Source: Sorangiineae bacterium NIC37A_2
GTDB taxonomy: Bacteria > Myxococcota_A > Polyangia > Polyangiales > Polyangiaceae
NCBI GenBank assembly: GCA_002085155.1
Contig: NASX01000026.1
Coordinates: 2,831-66,830 of the forward strand
Direction: 5' to 3'
Length of the DNA stretch: 64,000 bases
In this document: positions 10,027 through 18,788 of the stretch, in pieces
Numbering within the stretch: the stretch's first letter is position 1
Layout: the number at the start of each line of letters is the position of its first letter
The notes under the pieces: model-generated
Databases searched by the model: none
What the model saw: only the letters and a program-made list of their open reading frames with translations
What the model was told of the DNA's origin: nothing
Translations under genes and position numbers: made by a program

Positions 10027-10731
10027 ATGCTCTCTCAGCGCCTCCTGGGCCTCGTCTCCCTCCTCCCCCTAGTCCTTGCCTGCTCAAAGAATGCGCCTCC
10101 TGCCGAAGAGCCGCGCTACGAGCTCGACGAGGAAGAGGAGAGCTCCGGTGGTCCCGAAATGATGGCCGAGTTCGGTGGTCTGAACGAAGAGAAGGTCGCG
10201 CGCGTGTTCAAGAACGTGCAGCCGGCGCTCTCCGACTGTCTCATGAAGGGCTATAGTCGCGTCGAGTTCCTCGGAGGCGAAGTGCGCTTCCTCGTGAACG
10301 TGAACTTGTCGGGACGCGCCGAGTCGGCCTTCATCGAGAGCTCGAATCTCGGCGACTACGAGACCGAAATGTGCATGCTCCGTGAACTCGCGAGCCAAAA
10401 ATGGCCCAAGCCTGTGGGCGGACGCATCGGTCCCGCGCGCAACAGCATCGCCTTCGATCCCCCCTCGGACGTGCGCGCGCCCGTGGAGTGGTCCGCCAGC
10501 CACGTACGTTCGGCTTTGGCTCAGGGCTCCGAGGAGCTTCGCGCCTGCGGTGGAGACGGCCCCTTCGTCATTACCGCTTACGTGAACACGAACGGCTCGG
10601 TCCTATCAGCGGGCGTGGCCCACTCGGATCCGAACGGAGAAGCCGCCGCTCTGTGTCTTTTGAACGCCGTGCGTTCGCTCAAGTTCCCCTCCCCCGGTAG
10701 CTGGCCGGCGAAGGTCACCTTCGAGCGCTGA
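10027..10731 (+). CDS. Lipoprotein with AgmX/PglI-like C-terminal domain
   Basis: The N-terminus MLSQRLLGLVSLLPLVLAC is a lipoprotein signal with the lipobox LVLAC, so the mature protein starts at Cys19 and is membrane anchored. A short acidic linker (EEPRYELDEEEESS) follows. The rest holds two copies of a beta-rich unit of the type VFKNVQPALSDCLMKG ... VRFLVNVNLSGRAESAFIES ... CMLRELASQKWP, which matches the repeat seen in AgmX/PglI gliding-motility proteins and many other myxobacterial envelope proteins (related in style to TonB C-terminal domains). Exact role unknown. It sits 43 bp behind the HAD gene. ATG 10027 is chosen because the lipoprotein signal begins there. Confidence 0.65.
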   Translation: MLSQRLLGLVSLLPLVLACSKNAPPAEEPRYELDEEEESSGGPEMMAEFGGLNEEKVARVFKNVQPALSDCLMKGYSRVEFLGGEVRFLVNVNLSGRAESAFIESSNLGDYETEMCMLRELASQKWPKPVGGRIGPARNSIAFDPPSDVRAPVEWSASHVRSALAQGSEELRACGGDGPFVITAYVNTNGSVLSAGVAHSDPNGEAAALCLLNAVRSLKFPSPGSWPAKVTFER

Positions 10732-10781
10732 CGGGCGCGCTTTCCATCCCGAGGGCTCCTTGCCTGAGGGGAAAAGAGCTC

Positions 10782-11405
10782 TTAGAGCTCCTCGCCGTCT
10801 GTGTCCCGTGTTTGAGCGGGCAAGGGCGGCGGCGCTGTCGGGTCGACGCGGAAGGAGCTCTCCTCTTGGGGCTCCTGGGCATGCTTTTCCTGGAAGGCGC
10901 TCTGCAGTCGTTCTTCCTTCTGCGCGAGCTCAGCGGAACGAGTCGCTTCCCGCTCCCGCAGGGTCCGAACGAGAGCCTCCTTTTCGGCGAGACTCTTATT
11001 GAGGGCCCGCTTCTCGCGCTCGAGAAGGGCGACCTTCTCCCGCTCCGCCGCAAGCTCCGCTTTTTGAGCCGCGAGCACGCTCTCGTGAGGGGACTGGCTC
11101 GGAACGCACTTGGCGACCTCAACCGCTGGCGCAGCTTCCCCAGCCCCGCCTTCAAGAGCTCTGAGCCGCGCCTGCTGTCTTACGAGCTCCTCATAGGTCC
11201 GCTTGTGCGCCTCGCGCTCGACCTCGACCGCTGAACTCACCTGTTCGTAGTCTGGCTTCGATACGCAGCCCGAGGCGAGCAAGAGCGCGAGGACACAACG
11301 CGTGATGACCAGGACGTGATAGCCCCGGGGAGAGCGAGGCAGCGGAGCCGCCCCCAAGACGCGCTTCACCGGTGCGCTCGCTCGCAGCACTCGCTCCTTC
11401 TTCAT
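10782..11405 (-). CDS. Coiled-coil lipoprotein, 207 aa
   Basis: A hydrophobic segment ITRCVLALLLASGC ends in a lipobox with Cys47. It is followed by a long Glu/Lys/Arg/Ala-rich region (about residues 55-180) with the heptad character of a coiled coil, and a Pro-rich tail (PTAPPPLPAQ). The only good start is ATG 11405, which leaves an unusually long basic stretch of about 33 residues before the signal. That ATG overlaps the stop of the PilZ-like gene upstream (ATGA), so both are translationally coupled. A periplasmic spacer or scaffold role is plausible but unproven. I do not recognise a named family. Confidence 0.6.
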   Translation of the reverse strand: MKKERVLRASAPVKRVLGAAPLPRSPRGYHVLVITRCVLALLLASGCVSKPDYEQVSSAVEVEREAHKRTYEELVRQQARLRALEGGAGEAAPAVEVAKCVPSQSPHESVLAAQKAELAAEREKVALLEREKRALNKSLAEKEALVRTLREREATRSAELAQKEERLQSAFQEKHAQEPQEESSFRVDPTAPPPLPAQTRDTDGEEL

Positions 11406-11785
11406 GCTGATATCTCCTCGAACTGGGCTTCGTAGAGAGCCCGACAGCGATCTTCGTCCGGGCCTAGGGCGGCCCTCCGGTAAAGGACATCAAGGTGCTC
11501 GGCCAAGGTGAGACGGTCCGAGTCCGGCGCTTCCAGAAAGCGGAACGCCTCGAGACATCCGTCGACACGCACCGAGCGCGCGAGGACCTTCACTCCCCGC
11601 AGCCGTTCCGGGAGCGAGAGCTCAAGGTTGCAGTAGAGCGGCCGAGGCCCCCGGGGAGCCACGGCGTGGCGGAGCAAGATACCCGAGGAAGAAAGGGCCA
11701 CGGCTCGGAGCTCTTTGCAGCTGAAACCGTCGTACGCCCTGACAGGGAAATCTGTGGTGCCGCGCAGGCCAGTCCGTCGTTCCAT
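11402..11785 (-). CDS. PilZ-like domain protein
   Basis: A protein of about 127 residues beginning MERRTGLRGTTDFPVRAYDG. The N-terminal ERRTGLR gives the Arg-rich start of the PilZ motif (RxxxR), and AVALSSSGILL follows where the second motif (D/N-x-S-x-x-G) belongs, with Ala in place of the Asp/Asn. The rest has the beta-strand pattern of PilZ and ends RALYEAQFEEISA. PilZ domains bind cyclic di-GMP; with the substituted residue binding here is uncertain. Start choice: ATG 11785 next to AGGTGTAGGT, or the upstream in-frame ATG 11827. It is coupled to the lipoprotein gene downstream by an ATGA overlap. Confidence 0.55.
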   Translation of the reverse strand: MERRTGLRGTTDFPVRAYDGFSCKELRAVALSSSGILLRHAVAPRGPRPLYCNLELSLPERLRGVKVLARSVRVDGCLEAFRFLEAPDSDRLTLAEHLDVLYRRAALGPDEDRCRALYEAQFEEISA

Positions 11786-11885
11786 ACCTACACCTACATA
11801 GTATCCTAATTCAGGATGAAGTAGCACAAAAACTCACATTCAAGAAAACTTGGCCCCTGCCTCAGGACTCCCTTACTCAAGTCCC

Positions 11886-13028
11886 ATGCGGCAGGCGCGA
11901 CGATGGCGTGGGTTCGCCTTCGGCGGACTCCTTCTCGGCCTATTGGGCTCCGTTGCATTTGCCGCCGACGCTCCTGCGCCTCTGGTCTATTCGACGATCT
12001 CGGTGAGCGAAGGGAAGGCTACCGCCCGCGACAAGCGCGGTCAGACCCGCCAGCTCGGTCTCGATCCGGAACTGCAGGCGGGCCTGCAGACGATCCTCGC
12101 CCGCGCCCGTCCCATCGCCGGAGCCGCCGTGGTGATCGAGGTCTCCACGGGACAGGTGCTCGCTGCCGCCGAGATCGGGACCTCACGTCCCGGTGAACTG
12201 CTCTTCGAACCCCGGGCGCCGGCCGCCAGCGTCTTCAAGCTCGTGACCACCGCCGCTCTCTACGAGCGCGGCGGCGTGCGTCCCCAAGATCGAGTCTGCA
12301 CCAAGGGTGGTCTCCGGGACATCGGCGAAGAGCACCTCTCACCCGCCTCCGGGCCGGGCGTCGTCTGCGCGCCGTTTTTCCACGCCCTCGGTGTCAGTCG
12401 GAACGCCGCCTACGCGCAGCTCTCCACCGAGCGACTCATGCGGGACGATCTGCTCGCTGTCGCTGAGACCTTCGGCTTCAATCAACGTCTTCCCCTCGAT
12501 GTAGAAGGGCAAGTCGGCTCCTTGAGCGTGCCTTTCAACGACCTCGAGTTCGCACGAACCGCCGCAGGCTTCGAGAACTCCAAGCTGTCGGTGTTCGGCG
12601 CGGCCCGTCTGGCCCTCACGGTCGCGGCTCTGGGAACACCGCCCGCCATGCACTTCGAAGCGCACACCCAAAGCTCGGAGCGACCGCGCGTCATCTCCGA
12701 GACCACCGCGCGCCGCCTCCGAAAGAGTATGGAGATCACAGTCCATAGCGGAACGGCCCGTGACGCCTTCCGTGATGAGAGCGGTCGCAACTACCTCGGC
12801 TATCTCCAGGTCGCGGGCAAAACCGGCACCCTCAAACCCGCCAAAAATGGCCCCACGTCCAACTGGTTTGTCGGCTTCGCGCCCAGCGAGAAACCGACAG
12901 TGGTCGTGAGCGTCCTGCTCCAAATCAGTGATCTTTGGCACCAAAAGGCGCCGACGGCAGCCCGCGACGTGCTCCGTCTGCACTTCGCTCGCCACGGGGC
13001 GCGAGGCGTCACCTCCCCGCTCAAGTGA
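11886..13028 (+). CDS. Penicillin-binding protein, transpeptidase domain
   Basis: An exported serine transpeptidase of 380 residues. MRQARRWRGFAFGGLLLGLL and the following AFA site form the signal peptide. The three active-site motifs of the penicillin-binding fold are present: SVFK with the nucleophile Ser at about 115-118, SRN at 171-173, and KTGT at 312-315. There is no transglycosylase domain and no long N-terminal dimerisation domain, so it is smaller than the division or elongation PBPs. It should cross-link or trim peptidoglycan in the periplasm; which reaction cannot be told. ATG 11886 is chosen since it directly precedes the signal; a TTG at 11850 is in frame. Confidence 0.8.
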   Translation: MRQARRWRGFAFGGLLLGLLGSVAFAADAPAPLVYSTISVSEGKATARDKRGQTRQLGLDPELQAGLQTILARARPIAGAAVVIEVSTGQVLAAAEIGTSRPGELLFEPRAPAASVFKLVTTAALYERGGVRPQDRVCTKGGLRDIGEEHLSPASGPGVVCAPFFHALGVSRNAAYAQLSTERLMRDDLLAVAETFGFNQRLPLDVEGQVGSLSVPFNDLEFARTAAGFENSKLSVFGAARLALTVAALGTPPAMHFEAHTQSSERPRVISETTARRLRKSMEITVHSGTARDAFRDESGRNYLGYLQVAGKTGTLKPAKNGPTSNWFVGFAPSEKPTVVVSVLLQISDLWHQKAPTAARDVLRLHFARHGARGVTSPLK

Positions 13029-13054
13029 GCGAGGAGGGGGCGCCGAAAGTGCCC

Positions 13055-14794
13055 TTACGAACGCGCGCGACGAAGAGCCACGCGACCGAGCGCCGCAAAG
13101 AGCAAACCGAACAGGGCGAGCGCGCCACCTCGCTCGGGCTTGATGCCCACCGCGTGACAGCCGCACGTTCCCTCTTTTGTCGTGGCGGCGTGCTCTGTCT
13201 GAGCCTCGATGGGACCTGAGGCGTTGCCGGCTTTGCCTTTCCCGGGGATGCCAAGATCAGGGACCGGAGTCTGGACGACCTCGTCGACCTTGATCTTGTC
13301 GCGCTTCTTTCGGCTCAGATCTTCTGCCACCCAAATCTTGTTCAGGCCGCGATAGGTGCGCGGCGGCTTGCCCCAGCGGTACCTCACCGGTTGCTCACAG
13401 TTGATCACCGAGATGTCCGGGTGCACGTGGTTATACCGAGTCTGGAACGCGTTGGCAGAAGCCGGCGTCACCGACGGGTCCGCCGCGCCGAGCTGTCCCT
13501 CAGGAAGCTTCACGCCACCCTCCACGGTCCCACCCGGTCCGAGCGTCGGGTCCTTCGGAAGCGCCGCGCTGCCGTAACGATAGTGGAGCCGCGAGATGAT
13601 GTACCTGTGGCGAGCGAGCAATGCCTTACGAGCCGCGAGCTCCTCGCGATCTGCCTTCCATTGCTTCTCGATCTCCTTTTTCTCCTTCGCCGTCTTGCCC
13701 TCGAGCATGGCCTTCAGCTTCGCCTGCTCTTCTTCGGTCTCGGCGGGCGGTGCAGGACGGCGCTCCGATTCCGGCAACTTGGCGTCCACGGCGTCCCCAC
13801 CCAGGCTCAAGAGCTCATGGGGCAAGAGGGGCTCGTTCGGACAGGGCTTTCCACAGTCCCAGCTCGGAAACGCATACTCGAGCAGGAAGGTTCCGGGGTT
13901 CTTCTCGAGGAAGCGGTCGTGGAGCGCCCCATAGAACTCACCCATGCGCTCTTTGACCTCGAAGTCGACGGAAAGGTTCGTCGGCGCCGCCATGGTCGGG
14001 TAGTTCTTCACCTGCATCCGCTGCTCCGGCGTCAGCGTGAAGATGAGCAATTCCTGAGCGGGCGCCGCTGAGGGGAGCCCGAAGCGCGCGGGGATCGTCG
14101 AGTATTCCGAGTCGGTGACAAAACGGATCGGGCTGAGCTGCGCGCGGGAACCGCCGACCAGTTCGACGCGCCCAGTCTCGACGTCCGCGACGAGGAATCG
14201 GTAGCCGCCCCTTTCATACTCGTCGATGCTGGCGTCGCCTCCCGACGGCAGGACCAGGTCCCGCTTCTTCAGGTGCGCGCGGAGCTCCGCCGCCGAAAGC
14301 ACGGAGAAGACATACTCTCCCGTCTTCTCCTGAGCCTTCATGTCCATGAGCATCTCTTTGGCGACCTTCTGGGATCCGCCCGTGTCGAAGGTGCCGAGGA
14401 AGCCCGTCGAAGCTTTGGCCGTCAGGTCACGCTCCCACTCCTGCTCTGCCTCCCCCGGCTCACAGGGGTCCTTCTCCCAGAACTCAGCGAACTTGGGTGC
14501 GGAGAGGTTGTCGAGGCGATCGATGAACTCACGCTTGAGACCGATGACTTGCTCCGGTCTGACGTCGGCCGGCACTGGAATGATGAGCGAGAAGGGCGTG
14601 AGGTTGCCCTGGTAGTCGCTCATGACGCTGACCACACTGGTGCCGCCTTTGCGCAAGATGGAGACCATCGTCGAATGCACCTTCTCGCTCCCATCGCCGG
14701 CGATGAGGACGGGAGACGCGAGGGCAGTGCTGCCCGTCAATGCAGCAGCCAGGCCAAGGGCGAGAGCAGAAGCGCGAAAACCAAAGAGCGACAT
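13055..14794 (-). CDS. DUF2330 domain protein with MYXO-CTERM-like tail
   Basis: A 579-residue exported protein. The signal peptide (ALALGLAAALTGSTALA) is followed by the DUF2330 region, including VHSTMVSILRKGGTSVVSVMSDYQG and SLIIPVPADV. A charged helical stretch (about 345-395, rich in Glu/Lys) and a C-terminal half with conserved-looking Cys and aromatic residues follow. The last 40 residues are GTCGCHAVG, then a hydrophobic stretch GGALALFGLLFAALGRVAL and a basic RRARS end. This is the layout of MYXO-CTERM surface-sorting signals of myxobacteria (Cys motif, transmembrane helix, Arg cluster). It is likely anchored at the cell surface. Biochemical function unknown. It is divergent from the Nudix gene. 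Confidence 0.8.
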   Translation of the reverse strand: MSLFGFRASALALGLAAALTGSTALASPVLIAGDGSEKVHSTMVSILRKGGTSVVSVMSDYQGNLTPFSLIIPVPADVRPEQVIGLKREFIDRLDNLSAPKFAEFWEKDPCEPGEAEQEWERDLTAKASTGFLGTFDTGGSQKVAKEMLMDMKAQEKTGEYVFSVLSAAELRAHLKKRDLVLPSGGDASIDEYERGGYRFLVADVETGRVELVGGSRAQLSPIRFVTDSEYSTIPARFGLPSAAPAQELLIFTLTPEQRMQVKNYPTMAAPTNLSVDFEVKERMGEFYGALHDRFLEKNPGTFLLEYAFPSWDCGKPCPNEPLLPHELLSLGGDAVDAKLPESERRPAPPAETEEEQAKLKAMLEGKTAKEKKEIEKQWKADREELAARKALLARHRYIISRLHYRYGSAALPKDPTLGPGGTVEGGVKLPEGQLGAADPSVTPASANAFQTRYNHVHPDISVINCEQPVRYRWGKPPRTYRGLNKIWVAEDLSRKKRDKIKVDEVVQTPVPDLGIPGKGKAGNASGPIEAQTEHAATTKEGTCGCHAVGIKPERGGALALFGLLFAALGRVALRRARS

Positions 14795-14893
14795 GGGGGT
14801 GAGAGGCTAGGACAGATGCGCGGGCGCGGTCCAGCCAGGACGGACGAGCCGCGTCGACGCCGCCCGGGGACCTGTTATGATGGTAAGGGTTCG

Positions 14894-15415
14894 ATGCAGA
14901 CTCGACCGGATGGCGAACGCGCCGAAGCCTGGCCCGCCGCCGTCGCCCTCATTTTGGCGGGGTCCCCTCTGGACCTGCTCCTGATCCGGCGCTCGGAGAG
15001 CCCCCTGGATCCGTGGTCAGGACACATGGCCTTGCCCGGCGGGCGACTGGACCCGAGCGATGTCGACAGTGTGAGCACCGCGATCCGTGAAACCCTCGAG
15101 GAAGTCGGCGTCGCCCTCGACCGCTCGACGTACCGAGCTTCACTGTCGCCTCTCGAGGCCCGAGGGCGAGGCCTCAAGAGAACGTTCCCGGTGATCGCTC
15201 ACGTATTTCGCCTCCCGGAACGACCGGTCACGACTCCAAACCACGAGGTAGCCGAGGTCCTGTGGGCACCACTTTACGCACTCGAGGTCACTCCAGTCCT
15301 GCTGGACAATGGCCGCGGACCCGGGCTCAACTTGGGTGGGCGGATTGTTTGGGGTCTGACTTATCGCATCGTCGCCTCGTTCCTGAAGAACCGGAAAAAT
15401 TTTCAGGACATGTAG
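14894..15415 (+). CDS. Nudix hydrolase, CoA-diphosphatase-like
   Basis: A 173-residue Nudix protein. The box reads LPGGRLDPSD, eight residues (VDSVSTAI), then RETLEEVGV, with the metal-binding Glu residues in the REUxEExGU part. The spacing of GG to RE matches the NudL/CoA diphosphatase subgroup, which hydrolyses CoA and its derivatives to phosphopantetheine and ADP, rather than the MutT spacing. The preceding LILAGSPLDLLLIRRS fits the first strand of the fold. ATG 14894 is chosen. The 99-bp gap to the divergent DUF2330 gene must hold promoters for both. Confidence 0.75.
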   Translation: MQTRPDGERAEAWPAAVALILAGSPLDLLLIRRSESPLDPWSGHMALPGGRLDPSDVDSVSTAIRETLEEVGVALDRSTYRASLSPLEARGRGLKRTFPVIAHVFRLPERPVTTPNHEVAEVLWAPLYALEVTPVLLDNGRGPGLNLGGRIVWGLTYRIVASFLKNRKNFQDM

Positions 15416-15469
15416 GTGGCGTTTTGCCGATGCCACGGCTACCGTTTCGAGCCTTCCCCGAACCTCGCC

Positions 15470-16501
15470 ATGGACGGATCGACCGACAGCGCGCGCTACT
15501 TCCGGAGCACCTCCGTCGAGGTGTGGCGCGAATCTCGTTTCTTTGCAGCGGTTCGTGAGCTCCCGATCCAAGACTGGCTCCTGCTCGGCTACTGCTCTGC
15601 GCTCGTATTGCTGGTTCTCACCGGAGAACGAAATGCAGGACAAGGCCCCGCCTTAGTCCAGACGATGGGCCTGCTCATCGCCTTCAGCACCGTCACGTTC
15701 CTGGTGAGGAGCGCGTGGCTCGCGGACAACTTCCGCTACGGCACGGTCATTGAGTCCGTTCTCTATCGACTCACTCCCCTCTGTACGCTCGAGGCGAGTT
15801 ATTTCCAGTTCCGGACCACGCTCCCGCAGATGAGTTCACGCTCTCTGGACCACCAGCTCTACGAGCTCGACCTCCGATTGTTCGGCGTCGAGCCGGCTCT
15901 TTGGGCCCAAAAGTGGGTGACTCCGGCGCTCACCGAGTGGTTCTCTTTCGCGTACCTCGCCTACTTCTTGCTCGCCGCGCTCTTCATCTTCCCGATGCTG
16001 TTCGTGGTGCGCTCGCGCGCGCTGATGGCTGAGTTCTGCTTCGGGCTGATCTGTATCTTCGCCTTCGGGCACCTGACCTACACGATCGTCCCCGGCTACG
16101 GCCCGTACCACGCCCTCGCCAGCGAGTTCACAGTGCCCCTTCCCGCAGGCTTCTGGCACGACCTGCAGAACCACGTCGTGGCGAGCGCAGGCGCTCAGAA
16201 GGACATTTTCCCGTCGATTCACACGGCGGTGCCGACGTTCCTCGCCTACTTCTCCTATCGCCACCGGAACCAGGCTCCGTACAAGTACGTTTGGCCGGTG
16301 GTCACGTTCTTCGCTGTGAACATCGCGCTCGCGACCATGTACCTCCGCTGGCACTATCTGATCGACGTGATCGCGGGCCTCGGTTACGCCGCCTCGGGCA
16401 TCGTCGCCTCCATCATCATCCCCCGCTGGGAGATCGCGAGGCGCGAGAGCATGGGTCTGCGCCCGATCTGGCCGAGCTATCGCCCCGACGGAACCTTCTG
16501 A
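15470..16501 (+). CDS. PAP2-family membrane phosphatase/transferase
   Basis: An integral membrane protein of 343 residues with about six hydrophobic segments (for example LLLGYCSALVLLVL, FAYLAYFLLAALFIFPMLF, WPVVTFFAVNIALATMY). The active-site motifs of the PAP2 superfamily are visible: GPYHAL, FPSIHTAVPTFLAYFSYRH with the catalytic His, and RWHYLIDVIAG with the second His. The order and spacing resemble the Aur1/inositol-phosphorylceramide-synthase-like branch as much as plain phosphatidate phosphatases, so lipid head-group exchange is possible. ATG 15470 is chosen; an upstream GTG at 15416 right after the Nudix stop is in frame. Likely cotranscribed with the Nudix gene. Confidence 0.75.
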   Translation: MDGSTDSARYFRSTSVEVWRESRFFAAVRELPIQDWLLLGYCSALVLLVLTGERNAGQGPALVQTMGLLIAFSTVTFLVRSAWLADNFRYGTVIESVLYRLTPLCTLEASYFQFRTTLPQMSSRSLDHQLYELDLRLFGVEPALWAQKWVTPALTEWFSFAYLAYFLLAALFIFPMLFVVRSRALMAEFCFGLICIFAFGHLTYTIVPGYGPYHALASEFTVPLPAGFWHDLQNHVVASAGAQKDIFPSIHTAVPTFLAYFSYRHRNQAPYKYVWPVVTFFAVNIALATMYLRWHYLIDVIAGLGYAASGIVASIIIPRWEIARRESMGLRPIWPSYRPDGTF

Positions 16502-16523
16502 GTGGCCCGGGCGAGTCAGCGCC

Positions 16524-17330
16524 CTATCTGTCCTTCTGGAAGATCTGCGCGGCAGCGACGCCCCGCCCCGCCTCGGCGATGATCACGAGCCAAACGTCTC
16601 GCTGATCCTCTGTCGGCTTGAAACATTGTTCCTTGCGTCCGAGCACCGCCTGGTTGCCTCGGTCGGTCTCTTCAAGCAGCGGCTCTTCGGCGACCGCGTG
16701 GGGCTGCGTCGCGTCGACAGCATAGAAGCCTAAGCGCAGGTCCTCGATCGGCGGCGGGCCGAAGGCCACCACCGTATAACAGGCCCCTGGCGTCAGCTGC
16801 AGCCTCTGCAAGAGCATCTGCCCCTCTTGGAACTGGCCGGCGAAAGGTACTCCGAACGGCCGCGCGCCTGCTGGAAGATGAGTACTCGCCGCGTACTGGA
16901 CCATGGGTCCTGCCGCCGCCGCCATCGTGATATCGACGGGAGCCGCCAGCTGCCGCGGCTCTTTCACGGCCGGTGCGCCTCCGCCCGCTGCGCCTCCGCT
17001 GGGACTCGGCTCAAGAGCCGGACTGCCCCCCGCCGCGGGGTTTTCTTCGCCCGACCCTCCCGCGCCCAAGACGCCTCCCGTGGCCGGTGCGCCTCCGCTC
17101 CCGCTGTCGGAGGGCTCCGGAATCACCTCACCCGACGGGATACAGTACTCCCCGTCGAAGCGCTGCCCCGGCGGGCAAGGAGAGGGCCCATCGCTCGTCC
17201 CCGTCGAGGCGGCGGGCGCAGAACCGCCGCAAGCGGTCCCTAGAAAGAGTGCCCCGAGGAACGCAATCCTCGCTCGAGCCAACTCTCGTGACCTGTTCCC
17301 GCTCGGCGCCGCCTTCATCATGACGCGCAT
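16524..17330 (-). CDS. Lipoprotein with Gly-rich linker, 268 aa
   Basis: The start MRVMMKAAPSGNRSRELARA leads to the hydrophobic stretch FLGALFLGTAC with a lipobox Cys. After a short Cys-containing segment (CPPGQRFDGEYCIPSG) comes a low-complexity linker rich in Gly, Ala, Pro and Ser (GGAPATGGVLGAGGSG and similar) to about residue 130. A globular domain follows (QEGQMLLQRLQLTPGACYTVVAFG ... DVWLVIIAEAGRG) that probably forms a beta fold. Such Gly/Ala/Thr-linker lipoproteins are common in Polyangia. Function unknown. Start could also be ATG 17321 or 17318. Confidence 0.65.
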   Translation of the reverse strand: MRVMMKAAPSGNRSRELARARIAFLGALFLGTACGGSAPAASTGTSDGPSPCPPGQRFDGEYCIPSGEVIPEPSDSGSGGAPATGGVLGAGGSGEENPAAGGSPALEPSPSGGAAGGGAPAVKEPRQLAAPVDITMAAAAGPMVQYAASTHLPAGARPFGVPFAGQFQEGQMLLQRLQLTPGACYTVVAFGPPPIEDLRLGFYAVDATQPHAVAEEPLLEETDRGNQAVLGRKEQCFKPTEDQRDVWLVIIAEAGRGVAAAQIFQKDR

Positions 17331-17371
17331 GATTGAGGAAATGCGCCGAGAGGGAAAGACCTGAATGCGCC

Positions 17372-18550
17372 TTAGCGCGTGCAGAAACCTTCGTAGTCGA
17401 TGTAGCTCGTGATGGTCGGGTTCGGCCCGCACACCGGACAAGTCTTGTCCTTGCGCAGACGCAACGTGCGGAAGGTCATGCGCATTGAGTCGTAGGTGAG
17501 GAGACGACCGACCAGCAGATCGCCCTTGCCGAGGATGAGCTTGACGGCCTCCGTCGCCTGAAGTGTTCCCACGATGCCCGGCAAGATCCCGAGAACACCC
17601 GCTTCGGCGCAAGAAGGCGCGAGGTGCGCGGGCGGCGGCTCCGGATACAAACAACGGTAACAGGGGCCGTCATAGGGCGCGAAGGGCGCAAAGGTCGTGA
17701 CCTGGCCGTCAAACCGGAAGATCGAGCCGTGGATGACCGGAAGCTTGTGAAAGACCGAGGCGTCGTTCACAAGATAACGTGTCGGGAAGTTGTCGAGGCC
17801 ATCGATGACCACATCCCACTTCTCTCCGAAAATGCGGTCGACGTTCTGGCTGTTCAGGCGCTCGTTGAACTTGACCACCTTCACGTCGGGATTGAGGTCT
17901 TTGATGTACTGCTCCGCGCTATCCACCTTTGGCATCCCAATGCGCGAGGTGGAGTGGATGACCTGACGCTGCAAGTTCGAAGCATCCACCGTATCAGCGT
18001 CCACGAGACCCAGGGTGCCCACGCCGGCTGCGGCAAGGTACTGGGCCGCAGGTGCGCCAAGGCCACCGGCGCCAAGGAGCAGAACGCGCGCCGACAGGAG
18101 CTTCTCTTGGCCCCGCTCACCGACCTCGGGCAACAGGATGTGCCGAGAGTAACGATCCAGCTGAGCGGGAGTCAGGTTCGGGGGAGTCTCAACCGGGTAC
18201 CGGAGGTCCTTCCAGCGAACAAACCCGGGGTTCGCGCTCGAGACGTTCTGGTACCCGAGCTCGGCCAAGGTACGCGCAGCGAAGGCGCTCCGCGTCCCAC
18301 CCGCGCAATAAACGATGATCTCCTCGTTCTTATCGGGAAGCTTCTGCTCCGCCTGCATCTCGAGGAAGCCCCGGGGGAGGTGGATAGCGCCAGGAATGTA
18401 CCCAGCGCGGAATTCGTCCTTCTCGCGAACATCGACGAGAAGCGGCTTTTTGCGAGAGGTGTCTTCCAGACGCGCTTTGACGTCCTCAAGAGAGACGAAA
18501 CGCACGGAGCTCCGCACGTCGGAGAAGAGATCGCTGTAGGTCTTGGACAT
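17372..18550 (-). CDS. moeB: Rhodanese-MoeB fusion (molybdopterin-synthase adenylyltransferase-like)
   Basis: A two-domain sulfur-transfer protein of 392 residues. Residues about 18-120 are a rhodanese domain with the active Cys in IVYCAGGTRSA near residue 82. From about 130 on comes the E1-like ThiF/MoeB adenylyltransferase: RYSRHILLPEVGERGQEKL, the nucleotide site LLLGAGGLGAPAAQYLAAAG, VDADTVDASNLQRQ, the candidate catalytic Cys in APSCAEAGVLG, and zinc ligands in CYRC and CPVC. MoeB adenylates the C-terminal glycine of MoaD or ThiS-like carriers, and the rhodanese supplies sulfur. The rhodanese is N-terminal, the reverse of MoeZ. Whether it serves molybdopterin, thiamine or tRNA thiolation cannot be told. 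A promoter lies at 18622-18649. Confidence 0.85.
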   Translation of the reverse strand: MSKTYSDLFSDVRSSVRFVSLEDVKARLEDTSRKKPLLVDVREKDEFRAGYIPGAIHLPRGFLEMQAEQKLPDKNEEIIVYCAGGTRSAFAARTLAELGYQNVSSANPGFVRWKDLRYPVETPPNLTPAQLDRYSRHILLPEVGERGQEKLLSARVLLLGAGGLGAPAAQYLAAAGVGTLGLVDADTVDASNLQRQVIHSTSRIGMPKVDSAEQYIKDLNPDVKVVKFNERLNSQNVDRIFGEKWDVVIDGLDNFPTRYLVNDASVFHKLPVIHGSIFRFDGQVTTFAPFAPYDGPCYRCLYPEPPPAHLAPSCAEAGVLGILPGIVGTLQATEAVKLILGKGDLLVGRLLTYDSMRMTFRTLRLRKDKTCPVCGPNPTITSYIDYEGFCTR

Positions 18551-18621
18551 AGGGGCTTTCGAGGGCCAAACGGAGGGATCAGCCAGATTGTCTCATTTTC
18601 CGATGCAACAATCCGGGTCCC

Positions 18622-18649
18622 ATTATTCGTCCCGAACCGGGGCCGTCAA
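18622..18649 (-). promoter_or_regulatory. Sigma70-type promoter for the rhodanese-MoeB gene
   Basis: On the minus strand TTGACG (18649-18644) is followed after 16 bases by AATAAT (18627-18622), with 5 of 6 matches in each box. Transcription would start near 18615, giving a leader of about 65 bases. Confidence 0.55.
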
Positions 18650-18788
18650 GGACGATTTGGACCGCGGCGGGGGGCCGGGGTGGGCGCCCCTCTTACCGAG
18701 CGGTCGCCGATCGGCGCATTCCCTCTTGGACCAAAGCTTGGCGCGTGTTCGAATTCCCTAGGTCTCTCCAGGTCTTGCCTGTTCTGCT

